Shown here in pieces: positions 41,144-50,452 of a stretch of DNA of 64,000 bases. The position numbers were made by a program, and so were the translations under genes. Numbering within the stretch: position 1 is the first letter of the stretch; each line of letters starts with the position of its first letter. The notes beneath the pieces were generated by a model that saw only the letters and a program-made list of their open reading frames with translations, was not told the DNA's origin and did no database searches. This DNA is from Solicola gregarius (GTDB taxonomy: Bacteria > Actinomycetota > Actinomycetes > Propionibacteriales > Nocardioidaceae): assembly GCF_025790165.1 (NCBI RefSeq), contig NZ_CP094970.1, positions 682,001 to 746,000 on the forward strand. The letters run 5' to 3'.

Positions 41144-41944
41144 ATGACCGATTCTCCCGATGCCGTCGTCTACGACGTGAGCAGCCACGTCGCGACGATC
41201 ACCCTGAACCGCCCCGACACGATGAACAGCCTCACCGTGCAGGCCAGGGCAGAGCTCAAGGAGGCGCTGCACCGCGCGGCCGCAGACACGGATGCGCGTG
41301 CGGTCGTGCTGACCGGCACGGGACGCGCGTTCTGCGTCGGTCAGGACCTCAAGGAGCACGTCGCGAACCTGCGGGACAAACCCATCGACCAGGTGTGGTC
41401 GGTCGTCGCCGCCGACTACAGCCCGATGGTGACCGCGATCGCGACCATGCCGAAGCCGGTCATCGCCGCCGTCAACGGCGCAGCCGCAGGAGCCGGCGCG
41501 TCGCTCGCCTTCGCCGCCGACTTCCGCGTACTCGCGGAGCCGGCCAGCTTCAACCTCGCGTTCGCCAACATCGCGCTGTCCTGTGACACGGGTGCCTCGT
41601 GGACGCTGCCGCGGCTCATCGGGCACGCGAAGGCGACCGAGCTGCTGATGCTGCCGCGCACGGTTCGCTCCGAGGAGGCCCGCTCGATCGGCCTCGCGAC
41701 GTCGGTCGTACCCGCCGAGGAGCTCACCTCGCACGTACGCGAGCTCGCGCTGAAGCTGGCGGCGGGGCCGACGCTCGCGTACGCGTCGATCCGGCGTGCG
41801 CTCGCGTACTCCGCGACGCACAGCATGGCCGACTCGTTGGAGCACGAGGGGCAGAAGATGGCGCTCACCGGTGCGTCGAGCGACCACAAGGCTGCGGTCG
41901 CCGCGTTCCTCGACAAGGAGACCCCGAACTTCGAGGGCCACTGA
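41144..41944 (+). CDS. Enoyl-CoA hydratase/isomerase (crotonase)
   Basis: The product is 266 aa; ATG 41144 follows TAGGAG. Crotonase oxyanion-hole segments are VLTGTGRAFCVGQDLKEH and KPVIAAVNGAAAGAGASLAF, then ADFRVLAEPASFNLAF. The second catalytic Glu typical of hydratases is replaced (ALSCDTGASWTLPRLIG), the same pattern as PaaG-type isomerases, so isomerase activity is likely. Soluble CoA-ester enzyme. Convergent with the M14 peptidase gene. Confidence 0.9.
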   Translation: MTDSPDAVVYDVSSHVATITLNRPDTMNSLTVQARAELKEALHRAAADTDARAVVLTGTGRAFCVGQDLKEHVANLRDKPIDQVWSVVAADYSPMVTAIATMPKPVIAAVNGAAAGAGASLAFAADFRVLAEPASFNLAFANIALSCDTGASWTLPRLIGHAKATELLMLPRTVRSEEARSIGLATSVVPAEELTSHVRELALKLAAGPTLAYASIRRALAYSATHSMADSLEHEGQKMALTGASSDHKAAVAAFLDKETPNFEGH

Positions 41945-41956
41945 GCCCGCGCCGGC

Positions 41957-41977
41957 GTGGTCGTCAGCGACGACCAC
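41957..41977. terminator. Compact hairpin at crotonase/M14 junction
   Basis: Perfect 9-bp stem GTGGTCGTC/GACGACCAC with a 3-nt loop, 13 bp after the crotonase stop. It overlaps the last codons of the opposing gene. Confidence 0.5.
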
Positions 41978-42716
41978 CGACCGCGCGCAGCAGACCGCGC
42001 GGAGCGACTCTCGTCAGGTAGCGCTTCGACGGCGAGGTGCCGAGCTCGACGGTGATCGCGGCTCCGCGGCGACGCTTGTTGAACCACTGCGTCATGGTGC
42101 CGTGACAGTGCCCGCCGCACGTGAACGACTTACGCGGCAGGTGCAGGTACTTCGCGAGGCGCCGGGCGAGTGCGGACGTCTTCGGACCGGACGAGTCGAC
42201 CCCGTGCAGTGGCTGATGGAACGACACGACGTAGCGCGGGTTCGTACGCTTCAGGAAGCGCATCATGACCCGTGTCTCCCGCTCCGACCTCGGATGCGGC
42301 CCCGACTCGTACGCGCCATCGAGGTTCTTCCAGCGCACGGGGTAGTTGCGGTTGAGATCGACGCCGTGTGCGTTCTTGCGGTGGTGCCGACGCGCCCCGT
42401 CAGGGTTGACCGTCGGCACGAGCCAGAGGTTGATCCCGCGCAGCTTGCGGCCGTCGCGCAGGCTCCACAGGATCCGGCGCGGCGCCAGCTCGTCGCCGTG
42501 CATCGCCGCCATCGCGACGACGGTACGACGGGCGTTCGGGTTGCCGAGCTGCCACGCACGGATCGGCGTGCCGCGGACGCTCTTGCCGATGATCTTCACC
42601 TTGACGACCGCCGGATGGACCGGCCCACGCCGGGCGTCGTCGGCCGGCGCGGGACCGGCGAGAGCGGTCGAGGCCAGAGCGATCAGAGTCGTTGCCGTTG
42701 CTATCCGCCGAATCAT
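41964..42716 (-). CDS. Secreted M14-family zinc carboxypeptidase
   Basis: The product is 250 aa from ATG 42716. A signal peptide (about 1-26) is followed by an M14 domain: zinc ligands His 73 and Glu 76 (AMHGDELAP), substrate-binding NRNYP (Asn 122, Arg 123), third ligand His 167 (SFHQPLHG) and catalytic Glu 224 (TVELGTS). Similar to MpaA-type peptidases acting on muropeptides or protein C-termini outside the cell. Two extra Cys (FTCGGHCHG) may form a disulfide. Confidence 0.9.
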   Translation of the reverse strand: MIRRIATATTLIALASTALAGPAPADDARRGPVHPAVVKVKIIGKSVRGTPIRAWQLGNPNARRTVVAMAAMHGDELAPRRILWSLRDGRKLRGINLWLVPTVNPDGARRHHRKNAHGVDLNRNYPVRWKNLDGAYESGPHPRSERETRVMMRFLKRTNPRYVVSFHQPLHGVDSSGPKTSALARRLAKYLHLPRKSFTCGGHCHGTMTQWFNKRRRGAAITVELGTSPSKRYLTRVAPRGLLRAVGGRR

Positions 42717-42738
42717 CGGGCCTCGTCTCGTCGGTTGC

Positions 42739-43050
42739 CTACTCGATGGTGTTTCTCGCTGTCGGGTCTTCGGGGTCGTGCGGGGTCGGTGCCTCGCCCG
42801 GCAGCTCGCGTACCGACATCTCCGCACCCAGGCGGGCGAGGAGCGCGTCGACCTCCTCGCGGCGGTAGCCGCGGAAACCAACGGTGAACCGGACGTCGCG
42901 AAGGTCGTCGCCGCGCAGCGCGCGATCTGCCGGTAGCGTGACGTCACGCCGGTCGTCGTACGCCTGTGTGATGGTCACGCCGCCGCGCGCTGCGACGACG
43001 AACGCCGCCGCGAGTACGGCGACGATGATGATGCAAAGGAACCACGTCAC
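42739..43050 (-). CDS. Membrane-anchored DivIVA-domain protein
   Basis: The product is 103 aa from GTG 43050. An N-terminal TM helix (WFLCIIIVAVLAAAFVVAA) is followed by a short DivIVA-type segment LRDVRFTVGFRGYRREEVDALLARLG. It corresponds to the Rv1209 family, adjacent to folP2 in mycobacteria. A polar or septal membrane role is inferred from the DivIVA motif. It is divergent from folP2 with only 15 bp between starts. Confidence 0.82.
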   Translation of the reverse strand: MTWFLCIIIVAVLAAAFVVAARGGVTITQAYDDRRDVTLPADRALRGDDLRDVRFTVGFRGYRREEVDALLARLGAEMSVRELPGEAPTPHDPEDPTARNTIE

Positions 43051-43065
43051 GCAGACGATGGTGCC

Positions 43066-43956
43066 ATGACAACGACCCGGGCTGGAGAACCGATGGACCT
43101 GCGCGTTGGAAGTCTCGTCGTACGACCGGGTGAGTACGCGGTGATGGCGATCATCAACAGAACGCCCGACTCGTTCTACGACGCCGGCGCAACGTACGAG
43201 TTCGGCGCCGCGCTCGAGCGCGTCGACGAGGTGGTAGACGAGGGCGCCGACATCGTCGACATCGGCGGCGTCAAGGCGGGTTACGGCGACGACGTCGGCG
43301 CCGCGGAGGAGCTGCGGCGTACCGCGGACTTCGTCGAGGCGGTGCGAGACCGGCATCCCGACCTACCGATCAGCGTCGACACCTGGCGCGGGGAGGTCGC
43401 GCACGTACTGTGCGAGCTCGGGGCCAACCTGGTCAATGACACGTGGGCCGGTCACGACCTCGAGATCGCCGCGGTCGCCGCCGAGAACGACGCCGGCCTG
43501 GTGTGCAGCCACACCGGCGGCCTCGCGCCGCGTACGGATCCGCACCGCGTCGCGTACGACGACGTGGTCGCCGATGTCGTACACACGACGACGGCGCTGG
43601 CCGAACGCGCGACGGAGCTCGGCGTCGATCCGCAGCGCATCCTGGTCGACCCGACGCACGACTTCGGCAAGAACACCCGGCACAGCCTCGAGCTGACCCG
43701 GCGGCTCGGCGAGCTCGTCGCCACCGAGTGGCCGGTGCTGGTCGCGCTTTCCAACAAGGACTTCGTCGGCGAGACGCTCGACGTGCCGCGAGCGGACCGG
43801 CTCGCCGGAACGCTCGCGGCGACCGTCGTATCGGCGATGGCCGGCGCGCGGGTGTTTCGCGCCCACGACGTACGCGAGACCCGGCAGGCGCTCGACATGG
43901 TGGCGTCGATCCACGGCACCCGGCCGCCCGCGGTTGCGCGCCGCGCACTCGCCTGA
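43066..43956 (+). CDS. folP2: Dihydropteroate synthase homolog FolP2
   Basis: The product is 296 aa. Family blocks: MAIINRTPDSFYD, GADIVDIGGVKAGYGDDVG, ISVDTWRGEVA, LVNDTWAG, LVCSHTGGL, ILVDPTHDFGKNT and a late FRAHDVRETRQALDM. The substitutions (for example GGVKAGYG where FolP1 has GGESTRPG) match FolP2, a paralog that in mycobacteria may lack dihydropteroate synthase activity. So a true folate step is uncertain. Cytoplasmic TIM barrel. Confidence 0.92.
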   Translation: MTTTRAGEPMDLRVGSLVVRPGEYAVMAIINRTPDSFYDAGATYEFGAALERVDEVVDEGADIVDIGGVKAGYGDDVGAAEELRRTADFVEAVRDRHPDLPISVDTWRGEVAHVLCELGANLVNDTWAGHDLEIAAVAAENDAGLVCSHTGGLAPRTDPHRVAYDDVVADVVHTTTALAERATELGVDPQRILVDPTHDFGKNTRHSLELTRRLGELVATEWPVLVALSNKDFVGETLDVPRADRLAGTLAATVVSAMAGARVFRAHDVRETRQALDMVASIHGTRPPAVARRALA

Positions 43957-43964
43957 ACGCCGAG

Positions 43965-44708
43965 TCAGCGCAGGGCGAAGTGCGAGAGCGCCTCGTCGAC
44001 GTCGTCGGTGAGGTGGAAGCGGTCGAGGTCGGCGGGGACGATCTTGCCGTCGGCGAGTACCGTCTCGCGAAGCCAGTCGATCAGACCCGACCAGTACGCC
44101 GTGCCGAGCAGCACGACCGGAAACGACGTCACCCGCTGCGTCTGCGCGAGGGTGATGGCCTCGAACAGCTCGTCGAGGGTGCCGAACCCGCCCGGCATCA
44201 CGATGTAGCCCTGGGAGTACTTCACGAACATCGTCTTGCGGGCGAAGAAGTAGCGGAACGTGATGCCGATGTCGACCCACTCGTTCAGACCCTGCTCGAA
44301 CGGCAGCTCGATGCCCAGGCCGACCGAGACACCGCCGGCCTTCGACGCCCCCTTGTTGGCCGCCTCCATCGCTCCCGGCCCGCCGCCGGTGATCACCGCA
44401 TGGCCCAACTCGACGAGTCCGCGACCGACCGACTCCGCCAATGCGTACATCGTGTCGTCGGGCTTGGTACGCGCCGAGCCGAACACCGACACCGCGGGCC
44501 CGAGCTCGGCGAGCATGCCGAAGCCCTCGATGAACTCCGACTGGATGCGCAGCACGCGCCACGGGTCGGTGTGTACCCAGTCCGTCGGCCCGCGCGAGTC
44601 GAGCAGCCGTTGGTCGGTCGTGCCCGACTCGACCTGAGCGCGGCGTAGGCGTACCGGGCCGCGGTGGTGCTCGCGCGGCCGCTTGGCTCCGGAGGTCTGG
44701 TCCGTCAT
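43965..44708 (-). CDS. LOG-family Rossmann-fold nucleotide phosphoribohydrolase
   Basis: The product is 247 aa. SVFGSARTKPDD, VITGGGPGAMEAANKGA and the signature PGGFGTLDELFEAI identify the TIGR00730/LOG family, which releases cytokinin-type bases or hydrolyses nucleoside monophosphates. Homolog of mycobacterial Rv1205. Cytoplasmic. Convergent with folP2, 8 bp apart. Confidence 0.93.
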   Translation of the reverse strand: MTDQTSGAKRPREHHRGPVRLRRAQVESGTTDQRLLDSRGPTDWVHTDPWRVLRIQSEFIEGFGMLAELGPAVSVFGSARTKPDDTMYALAESVGRGLVELGHAVITGGGPGAMEAANKGASKAGGVSVGLGIELPFEQGLNEWVDIGITFRYFFARKTMFVKYSQGYIVMPGGFGTLDELFEAITLAQTQRVTSFPVVLLGTAYWSGLIDWLRETVLADGKIVPADLDRFHLTDDVDEALSHFALR

Positions 44709-44849
44709 GACCGCAGGCTAGCCGAGGGTGCCGCAGTCGAGCCGCGCCGTGGTGCCCTCCGCGCGACAGCGCATTGGCAGTGGCACGGCAGCGAGGTGGC
44801 AGCACGATCTTCCACGGTGGTTCGGACAGGTTCACGGAAGGAGACCATG

Positions 44850-45377
44850 ATGCGTACGAAGATCGGTGCGGCGGCTGTGACGGTAGCGGCAATGGGTTCG
44901 CTGCTCGCCGGCACGGCGTCGACGACGGCACAGGCGATGCCCGACGGCAACGGTGCGGGCAGCACCTCCCGTGCCGCCGAGACCATGACGGACTACGAGA
45001 AGGTGGACTGCACCCGAGACCAGGTCACGTCGTCTTGGGTCGCGGGCTGCGCCCGGGCCCCGGTCGACGGTGATGCGGGCGGAGTCAGCGGGTACGCCCA
45101 CCTGTACAACGAGCGTTCAGAGCGTTGGGCCGACATCGAGTTCAGTGCGCTCGGAGAGAAGGTCTACCTCCGCGCCGACGCGGGGACCACGACCAATTTC
45201 GGCGTGTACTACTGGGCGGCCGGGGAGTGGGTGACGGCGTACCAGCACACGGACTGGGACGGCGACGTCGATGAGACGATCGACCTCAACCTGGACGACG
45301 GCACTCCCATCCACGCCGCGGTGTGCATCCGCCGTGCCTTCGACCAGTGCGCGGGCCTGGGAACGATGCGGTCCTGA
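44850..45377 (+). CDS. Secreted protein of unknown function with four cysteines
   Basis: The product is 175 aa; ATG 44850 (or 44847), GGAAGGAG upstream. Signal peptide (TKIGAAAVTVAAMGSLLAG, cleavage near AQA), then a small domain with cysteines in KVDCTRD, AGCARAP, AAVCIRR and DQCAGLG, enough for two disulfides, and a Trp/Tyr-rich beta pattern (VYYWAAGEWVTAYQH). No family recognised. Confidence 0.78.
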   Translation: MRTKIGAAAVTVAAMGSLLAGTASTTAQAMPDGNGAGSTSRAAETMTDYEKVDCTRDQVTSSWVAGCARAPVDGDAGGVSGYAHLYNERSERWADIEFSALGEKVYLRADAGTTTNFGVYYWAAGEWVTAYQHTDWDGDVDETIDLNLDDGTPIHAAVCIRRAFDQCAGLGTMRS

Positions 45378-45394
45378 TCTCCGACGGCCGGCGG

Positions 45395-45414
45395 CCCATG
45401 GTTCGGGCCATGGG
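45395..45414. terminator. Hairpin between secreted-protein gene and dapE
   Basis: CCCATGG (45395-45401) pairs with CCATGGG (45408-45414), 6-nt loop, between the convergent stops at 45377 and 45426. Confidence 0.45.
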
Positions 45415-45425
45415 TCGCCCGGACG

Positions 45426-46484
45426 TCAGCTCAACCAGTCACGCAGCCGCGCCTCGAGCCGATACAGCTGCTCGATCGGCACGCGTTCGTCCTGCTTGTG
45501 GGCGAAGACCGGATCACCGGGCCCGTAGTTGACGGCGGGAATGCCGAGCGCGGTGAACTGCGCGACGTCGGTCCAGCCGAACTTCGGGTTCGCCACTCCC
45601 CCGACCGCCTCGACGAACGCAGCGGCCGCCGGGCGGTCCAGGCCCGGCAGTGCACCGGGTGCGAGGTCGGTCACCTCCAGCTCGAACCCCGCGAACACCT
45701 CGCGTACGTGGGCGAGCGCCTCGTCTGCTGTGCGGTCTGGCGCGAAGCGGTAGTTCACCGTCACCCGCGCCTCGTCGGGCACCACGTTGCCCGCAACCCC
45801 GCCGCGTACGCCGACCGCGTTGAGGCCCTCGCGGTACGTCAGGCCGTCGATGACCGGTGAGCGCGGCTCGTACGCCACCAGCCGCGCCAGCACCGGGCTC
45901 GCGGCATGGATCGCGTTCGATCCCATCCAGGAGCGTGCCGAGTGCGCGCGTTCTCCCCGGGTGATGACCTCGACCCGCAACGTCCCCTGGCATCCCGCCT
46001 CGACGACGGCGTTGGACGCCTCCATCAGGATCGCGAAGTCGCCATCGAGCCGGTCGGGGTGCTCGCGGGCCAGCCGCCCCAGGCCGTTGTACTTCGCCTC
46101 GATCTCCTCCGCCTCGTAGAAGACGTACGTCACGTCGCGTACGGGTTCGGCGACCGTCGCCGCGAGCCGCAGGGCGATCGCGACACCGCCCTTCATATCG
46201 CAGGATCCGAGCCCGTGCAGGAACTCCCCATCGAGACGGGACGGCAGGTTGTCGTTGACCGGCACGGTGTCGAGGTGGCCCGCGATGACGACCCGCTCCG
46301 CACGGCCGAGCGACGTACGCGCGACGATCGTGTGGCCGTCGCGTACGACCGAAAGGTGCGGCAGCGCCACCAGTTCCCGCTCCACGGCGTCGGCGATCGC
46401 GCGCTCGTCGAGACTCACCGACTCGATGTCGACGAGCGCGGCGGTGAGCGAGACGACATCGGAGCTCAGGTCGATCGAAGGCAT
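45426..46484 (-). CDS. dapE: Succinyl-diaminopimelate desuccinylase DapE
   Basis: The product is 352 aa of the M20 peptidase family. Metal-site segments are [38 protein letters not shown] and MEASNAV; the dimerisation domain has [18 protein letters not shown]. It removes succinate from N-succinyl-LL-diaminopimelate on the way to meso-DAP and lysine. dapD (53.0 kb) and dapC (63 kb) of the same pathway lie further along. Confidence 0.95.
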   Translation of the reverse strand: MPSIDLSSDVVSLTAALVDIESVSLDERAIADAVERELVALPHLSVVRDGHTIVARTSLGRAERVVIAGHLDTVPVNDNLPSRLDGEFLHGLGSCDMKGGVAIALRLAATVAEPVRDVTYVFYEAEEIEAKYNGLGRLAREHPDRLDGDFAILMEASNAVVEAGCQGTLRVEVITRGERAHSARSWMGSNAIHAASPVLARLVAYEPRSPVIDGLTYREGLNAVGVRGGVAGNVVPDEARVTVNYRFAPDRTADEALAHVREVFAGFELEVTDLAPGALPGLDRPAAAAFVEAVGGVANPKFGWTDVAQFTALGIPAVNYGPGDPVFAHKQDERVPIEQLYRLEARLRDWLS

Positions 46485-46633
46485 GGCTCATTCCATCATT
46501 CCCCGCGTCGTACTCCGCGCGGCGTACGACCGGCTGCGTCCACTGACCGATGTTTCAAGGGCCGGCGTCGCATAACGTTGCTGCCTGGGACCGTGCCAAC
46601 GGGTATGCACGGCCATGAGCGAGGAGTCGACGC

Positions 46634-47773
46634 GTGAGTCAGGACGCACCGCAGAGCACCGGCCTGCGCCGGATCTGGCCGTACGTCGCCGTCGCCGTAC
46701 TGACGTTCGTCACCTTGATGGGCACGATCAACGCGGGCGAGCATCAGCCCGGACGCGACGCTGACGCGCTTGCCATCGCGATCACGCTGATCTGTCCGCT
46801 GAGCCTGCTGCTGTTGCGGCGGTACCCGATCACCGTGCTCGGCGTCGTCCTGGCGCTCACCCTCGTGTACATGGCCCGGGGCTATCCGTACGGGCCGGTC
46901 ATCGCCAGCGTCGGCATCGCCCTGATCGGCAACATCGTGCAGGGCAATCGCATCGTCGCATGGGTCGGTGGCGGCATCATGTACGCCGGGTTGATCGTCA
47001 CGATCCATGTCGTACGGGACGAGCCGTGGTCGTGGCCCGCCGCATTCGGCGTCGCGGCCTGGATGCTGCTGATACTCGTCGTCGGCGAGTTCGTCCGAGT
47101 GCGAGTCGAGCGCTCTGCCGTGTCGAGGCGCGCCCGGGCCGAGACCGAGCGCCGAAAGGCGAACGAGGAGCGGCTGCGCATCGCCCGTGAGCTGCACGAT
47201 GTCGTCGCCCACCACATGTCTCTGATCAACGTGCAAGCCGGCGTCGCCCTGCACCTGATCGACCGCGAGCCGGAGCGCGTCGCACCGGCGCTGGAGACCA
47301 TCAAGACCTCGAGCAAGGAGGCGCTCGGCGACCTTCGGTCGCTGATCGACCTGCTGCGCGAGCACGACGAGGCCGCCCCGCGCCAGCCGTTGACGCGGTT
47401 CCGCTCGCTGGAGTCCCTGATCGAGCGCAGCGCACATGCCGGCCTGACGGTGAGCCAGCACGTGACCGGCACCGAGCGACCGCTCCCGTCGGCGGTCGAG
47501 ACGGCCGCACATCGGATCATCCAGGAGGCCATCACCAATGTCGTGCGACATGCCGACGCGGACCGCGCATCGATCGATCTCGACTACGGTGCTGACATGC
47601 TGACCTTGCGGATCGACGACAACGGCGATGTCGACGCCGACCGAATCGCGTGGGGCAACGGCCTTCGTGGCATGCAGGAGCGCGCGTCGACACTCGGCGG
47701 CACCCTGCAGGTGACGCGGGCGCCTGCCGGCGGCGTACGCGTCACGGTGACCCTACGGACGGACGACCGATGA
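46634..47773 (+). CDS. Sensor histidine kinase (NarL/DesK type)
   Basis: The product is 379 aa from GTG 46634 with GAGGAG upstream. Four to five TM helices lie in residues 14-152 without a large outer domain. HisKA_3 has the phosphorylated His 188 in ARELHDVVAHHM. The HATPase domain has EAITNVVRHADA and GNGLRGMQERASTLGG. Membrane-embedded sensing suggests response to membrane state or a small hydrophobic signal. ATGA overlap with the response regulator. Confidence 0.94.
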   Translation: MSQDAPQSTGLRRIWPYVAVAVLTFVTLMGTINAGEHQPGRDADALAIAITLICPLSLLLLRRYPITVLGVVLALTLVYMARGYPYGPVIASVGIALIGNIVQGNRIVAWVGGGIMYAGLIVTIHVVRDEPWSWPAAFGVAAWMLLILVVGEFVRVRVERSAVSRRARAETERRKANEERLRIARELHDVVAHHMSLINVQAGVALHLIDREPERVAPALETIKTSSKEALGDLRSLIDLLREHDEAAPRQPLTRFRSLESLIERSAHAGLTVSQHVTGTERPLPSAVETAAHRIIQEAITNVVRHADADRASIDLDYGADMLTLRIDDNGDVDADRIAWGNGLRGMQERASTLGGTLQVTRAPAGGVRVTVTLRTDDR

Positions 47774-48435
47774 TCCGCGTCGCGCTCGCCGACGACCAGC
47801 TCCTCGTACGCGCCGGGCTGCGTGCGCTGCTCGACGCCGAGCCCGACATCGAGGTCGTCGGCGAGGCGTCCGACGGCGACGAGGCGGTGACCCTGGTACG
47901 CCGCGAGCACCCGGACGTCGTGCTGATGGACATCCGGATGCCCGGCACCGACGGACTGCAGGCGACGGGCACGATCACCGCCGATCAGGAGCTCGAGGCG
48001 ACCCGAATCGTCATCCTGACCACGTTCGACCTCGACGAGTACGTGTTCGAGGCGATCCGCCTCGGCGCAAGCGGCTTCCTGGTCAAGGACACCGAGCCGA
48101 CCGAGCTGCTCGGCGGAGTACGTGCCGTCGCGAGCGGCGAGGCACTGCTGTCGCCGCGGGTCACCCGCCGGCTGATCGGGGAGTTCGCCCAGCGCAGCCG
48201 CGAGTCCACGGTGTCGGCCGAGCTCGACCTGCTCACCGAGCGCGAGCGCGAGATCGTCGCACTGGTCGGCCAGGGACTCTCGAACGACGAGATCGCCGAC
48301 CAGCTGGTCGTGAGCCCCGCCACCGCGAAGACCCACGTGAGCAGGTCGATGATCAAGCTCGGCGTACGCGACCGCGCACAACTCGTCGTGGTCGCGTACG
48401 AGAGCGGGCTGGTCAAGCCCGGCTGGACGACCTGA
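47770..48435 (+). CDS. NarL/LuxR-type response regulator
   Basis: The product is 221 aa. Receiver domain with phospho-acceptor Asp 54 (VVLMDIRMPG) and FLVKDTEPTELLGGV. The C-terminal LuxR helix-turn-helix has LTEREREIVALVGQGLSNDE and SPATAKTHVSR. Partner of the upstream kinase. Its target may be the ABC exporter genes 2 kb downstream, which have a palindrome in the leader, but the intervening genes make this speculative. Confidence 0.94.
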   Translation: MIRVALADDQLLVRAGLRALLDAEPDIEVVGEASDGDEAVTLVRREHPDVVLMDIRMPGTDGLQATGTITADQELEATRIVILTTFDLDEYVFEAIRLGASGFLVKDTEPTELLGGVRAVASGEALLSPRVTRRLIGEFAQRSRESTVSAELDLLTEREREIVALVGQGLSNDEIADQLVVSPATAKTHVSRSMIKLGVRDRAQLVVVAYESGLVKPGWTT

Positions 48436-48501
48436 GCGAGTCGACGCCAACGTCATCGCAGCGGATCCGGCGCTTCGCGGGTGGAATCGAATAGAGACAT
48501 G

Positions 48502-48514
48502 TAGTATCCCTGTT
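48502..48514 (+). promoter_or_regulatory. Promoter -10 element directly before the Rrf2-type gene
   Basis: TAGTAT (48502-48507) ends 7 bp before the ATG at 48515. No ribosome-binding site is visible, which would give a leaderless transcript. Confidence 0.4.
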
Positions 48515-48994
48515 ATGCGAATGAGCGAAGGCGTCGAATGGGGCCTGCACTGCTGCGTGACGCTGGCCTGGCTCGAGGACACGCGCCCAGTGCCCATCCA
48601 GCGGTTCGCCGAGTGGTTCGACCTCCCGCCGGAGTACCTGAAGAAGCGCCTGCAGGCGCTCGTCCGGGCCGGCGTCCTCACCTCGACAACGGGCGCACGT
48701 GGCGGCTTCACCCTCGCCCGCGCACCGGAACAGATCACGCTGATGGACGTCGTCGCTGCCATCGAGGGGCCCGACGAGGCGTTCCGATGCACGGAGATCA
48801 GGCAACGCGGCCGCAGCGGCGTGGGTGCCGGGCGAGAGTTCGCGAGCCCCTGTGGCGTGTCCATCGCCATGCGCCGCGCCGAGGTCGCATGGCGCCGCGA
48901 GCTGAGCGCCCAGACCATCGCGGACGTGATGGCCGCGGCGCCGCCGGCGAGCGTACGCCGCACCCGTCGCGCCTTCTCCGTGACGGGCGCCTGA
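48515..48994 (+). CDS. Rrf2-family transcriptional regulator
   Basis: The product is 159 aa. The winged helix-turn-helix has VEWGLHCCVTLAWL, IQRFAEWFDLPPEYLKKRLQ and GVLTSTTGARGGFTLAR. Cysteines at about 13-14, 93 and 113 could act as redox or metal ligands, but the pattern does not match the IscR cluster triad. Followed by an MFS gene 49 bp downstream, its probable target. Confidence 0.9.
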   Translation: MRMSEGVEWGLHCCVTLAWLEDTRPVPIQRFAEWFDLPPEYLKKRLQALVRAGVLTSTTGARGGFTLARAPEQITLMDVVAAIEGPDEAFRCTEIRQRGRSGVGAGREFASPCGVSIAMRRAEVAWRRELSAQTIADVMAAAPPASVRRTRRAFSVTGA

Positions 48995-49043
48995 GCCTCA
49001 TCCGATCGAAACCGACCACCGTTTCCGCACGGAAGGAATAGGG

Positions 49044-50243
49044 ATGCCAAAGATCCCGAATCAGGTTACGGCCGACACACGTGAGCAGCCGGGACAGCGC
49101 GGGCTCAGATCCACTCTCACGCTGGCCTTGGGTACGTTCGCTGTCGGTACGGATGCGTTCATCGTCGCCGGATTCCTTCCGTCGATCGCTGACAGCCTCG
49201 ACGTCTCACGGGCGGCCGCCGGACAATCGATCACGGTGTTCGCCATCGCCTACGCGGTCCTGTCGCCGGTCATCGCCACTGCAACCAACCGAATCCCTCC
49301 GCGGACGCTACTCACCTGGGCGTTGGTCGTCCTCGCCATCGCCAACGTCGGATCCGCACTCGCGCCGTCGTTCGCCGTTCTCATCGCAACCCGGGTGCTG
49401 GCGGCCGCGGGCGCCGCCGCGTACACGCCGAACGCCGGTGCCGTGAGCGCATCGCTCGTCCGGCCGGAACAACGCGCGCGCGCCCTGGCGGTCGTGGTCG
49501 GCGGCCTGACCATCGCGACGGCGCTCGGTGTTCCACTCGGCAACCTCGCCGCCCGAGAGCTGGGGTGGCGTACGGCACTCGGCGCGGTTGCCGGCCTCGG
49601 TCTGGTCGCCGCCATCGGCGTCTTGGCGACGACGCCGGTGCTCCCCGCTCGCCCGTACGTCGCCTTGCGAACCCGGCTCAGCGTGCTGCGAAATCCCAAG
49701 GTGATCGCCGTGCTGCCTCTGACCGTGCTCGGCATGGGCGCGAGCTACACGCTGTACGCGTACAGCGTTCCAACGCTCGGCGCCCTCGACGCCGGCGGTT
49801 CGGCAACCATGTGGCTGTTGTTCGCGTACGGCGTCGGCGCGGTCGTCGGCAACTTCGCCGCGGGCGTCGGGACGGACCGCTGGGGTGCCGGCCGGGTCTT
49901 GGCGTCCGGCTACGTGGTGATGACCGCCTGCCTTGCCACGTTCGCACTCTGCGTCGTGGCCGAGCTGCACATACTCGCGCTCACGGCACTCCTGATGCTC
50001 GCCTGGGGCGCCAGCAGCTGGTGCCAGACGCCGCCTCAGCAGCATCGCCTGATCGCCGCGGCACCGGACGCGACCCCGCTCGTGGTGGGCCTCAACTCAT
50101 CGGCGATCTACGCGGGGATCGGCCTCGGGACACTCCTCGGCGGCGCAACGCTGTCGCATGGCCTAGGCGTCACCGCGACCCTCGGGGCAGCACTCGCCGC
50201 GCTCAGCGGAGCGTACCTCGTGCTGACCGCACGCCGACGCTGA
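49044..50243 (+). CDS. MFS efflux transporter (AraJ/drug:H+ antiporter type)
   Basis: The product is 399 aa with 12 hydrophobic segments. LGTFAVGTDAFIVAGFLP is the start typical of the DHA1 AraJ-like group, the motif-A position in loop 2-3 is RIPPRT, and GWRTALGAVAGLGL lies in the middle. Exports small molecules or drugs with protons. It probably forms an operon with the Rrf2 regulator. Confidence 0.92.
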   Translation: MPKIPNQVTADTREQPGQRGLRSTLTLALGTFAVGTDAFIVAGFLPSIADSLDVSRAAAGQSITVFAIAYAVLSPVIATATNRIPPRTLLTWALVVLAIANVGSALAPSFAVLIATRVLAAAGAAAYTPNAGAVSASLVRPEQRARALAVVVGGLTIATALGVPLGNLAARELGWRTALGAVAGLGLVAAIGVLATTPVLPARPYVALRTRLSVLRNPKVIAVLPLTVLGMGASYTLYAYSVPTLGALDAGGSATMWLLFAYGVGAVVGNFAAGVGTDRWGAGRVLASGYVVMTACLATFALCVVAELHILALTALLMLAWGASSWCQTPPQQHRLIAAAPDATPLVVGLNSSAIYAGIGLGTLLGGATLSHGLGVTATLGAALAALSGAYLVLTARRR

Positions 50244-50274
50244 GCGCGGGCGCGCGCCGTGCGGGTGCCCGTGG

Positions 50275-50335
50275 CGCGAGTGGCGCAAGTCCGTTGTTTT
50301 TGAGGCATTTGAGCAACAAACTCGCGCCACTCGCG
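50275..50335. terminator. Hairpin after the MFS gene (repeat family copy 2)
   Basis: Positions 50275-50296 pair with 50314-50335 (19 of 22, 17-nt loop). It contains the same 20-mer as the hairpin at 28.7 kb, at 50276-50295. It lies between genes on the same strand. Confidence 0.6.
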
Positions 50336-50452
50336 GACGAACAGAAGTCCCGAACTGGATGTCGATTCGTTCCGCCGACCGCCGGCGCCGGATACGCCAC
50401 TCGGCGTACGTCAGGTGCCGCCCCTCAGGCGACGACGCAGACCCCGCCCGAG

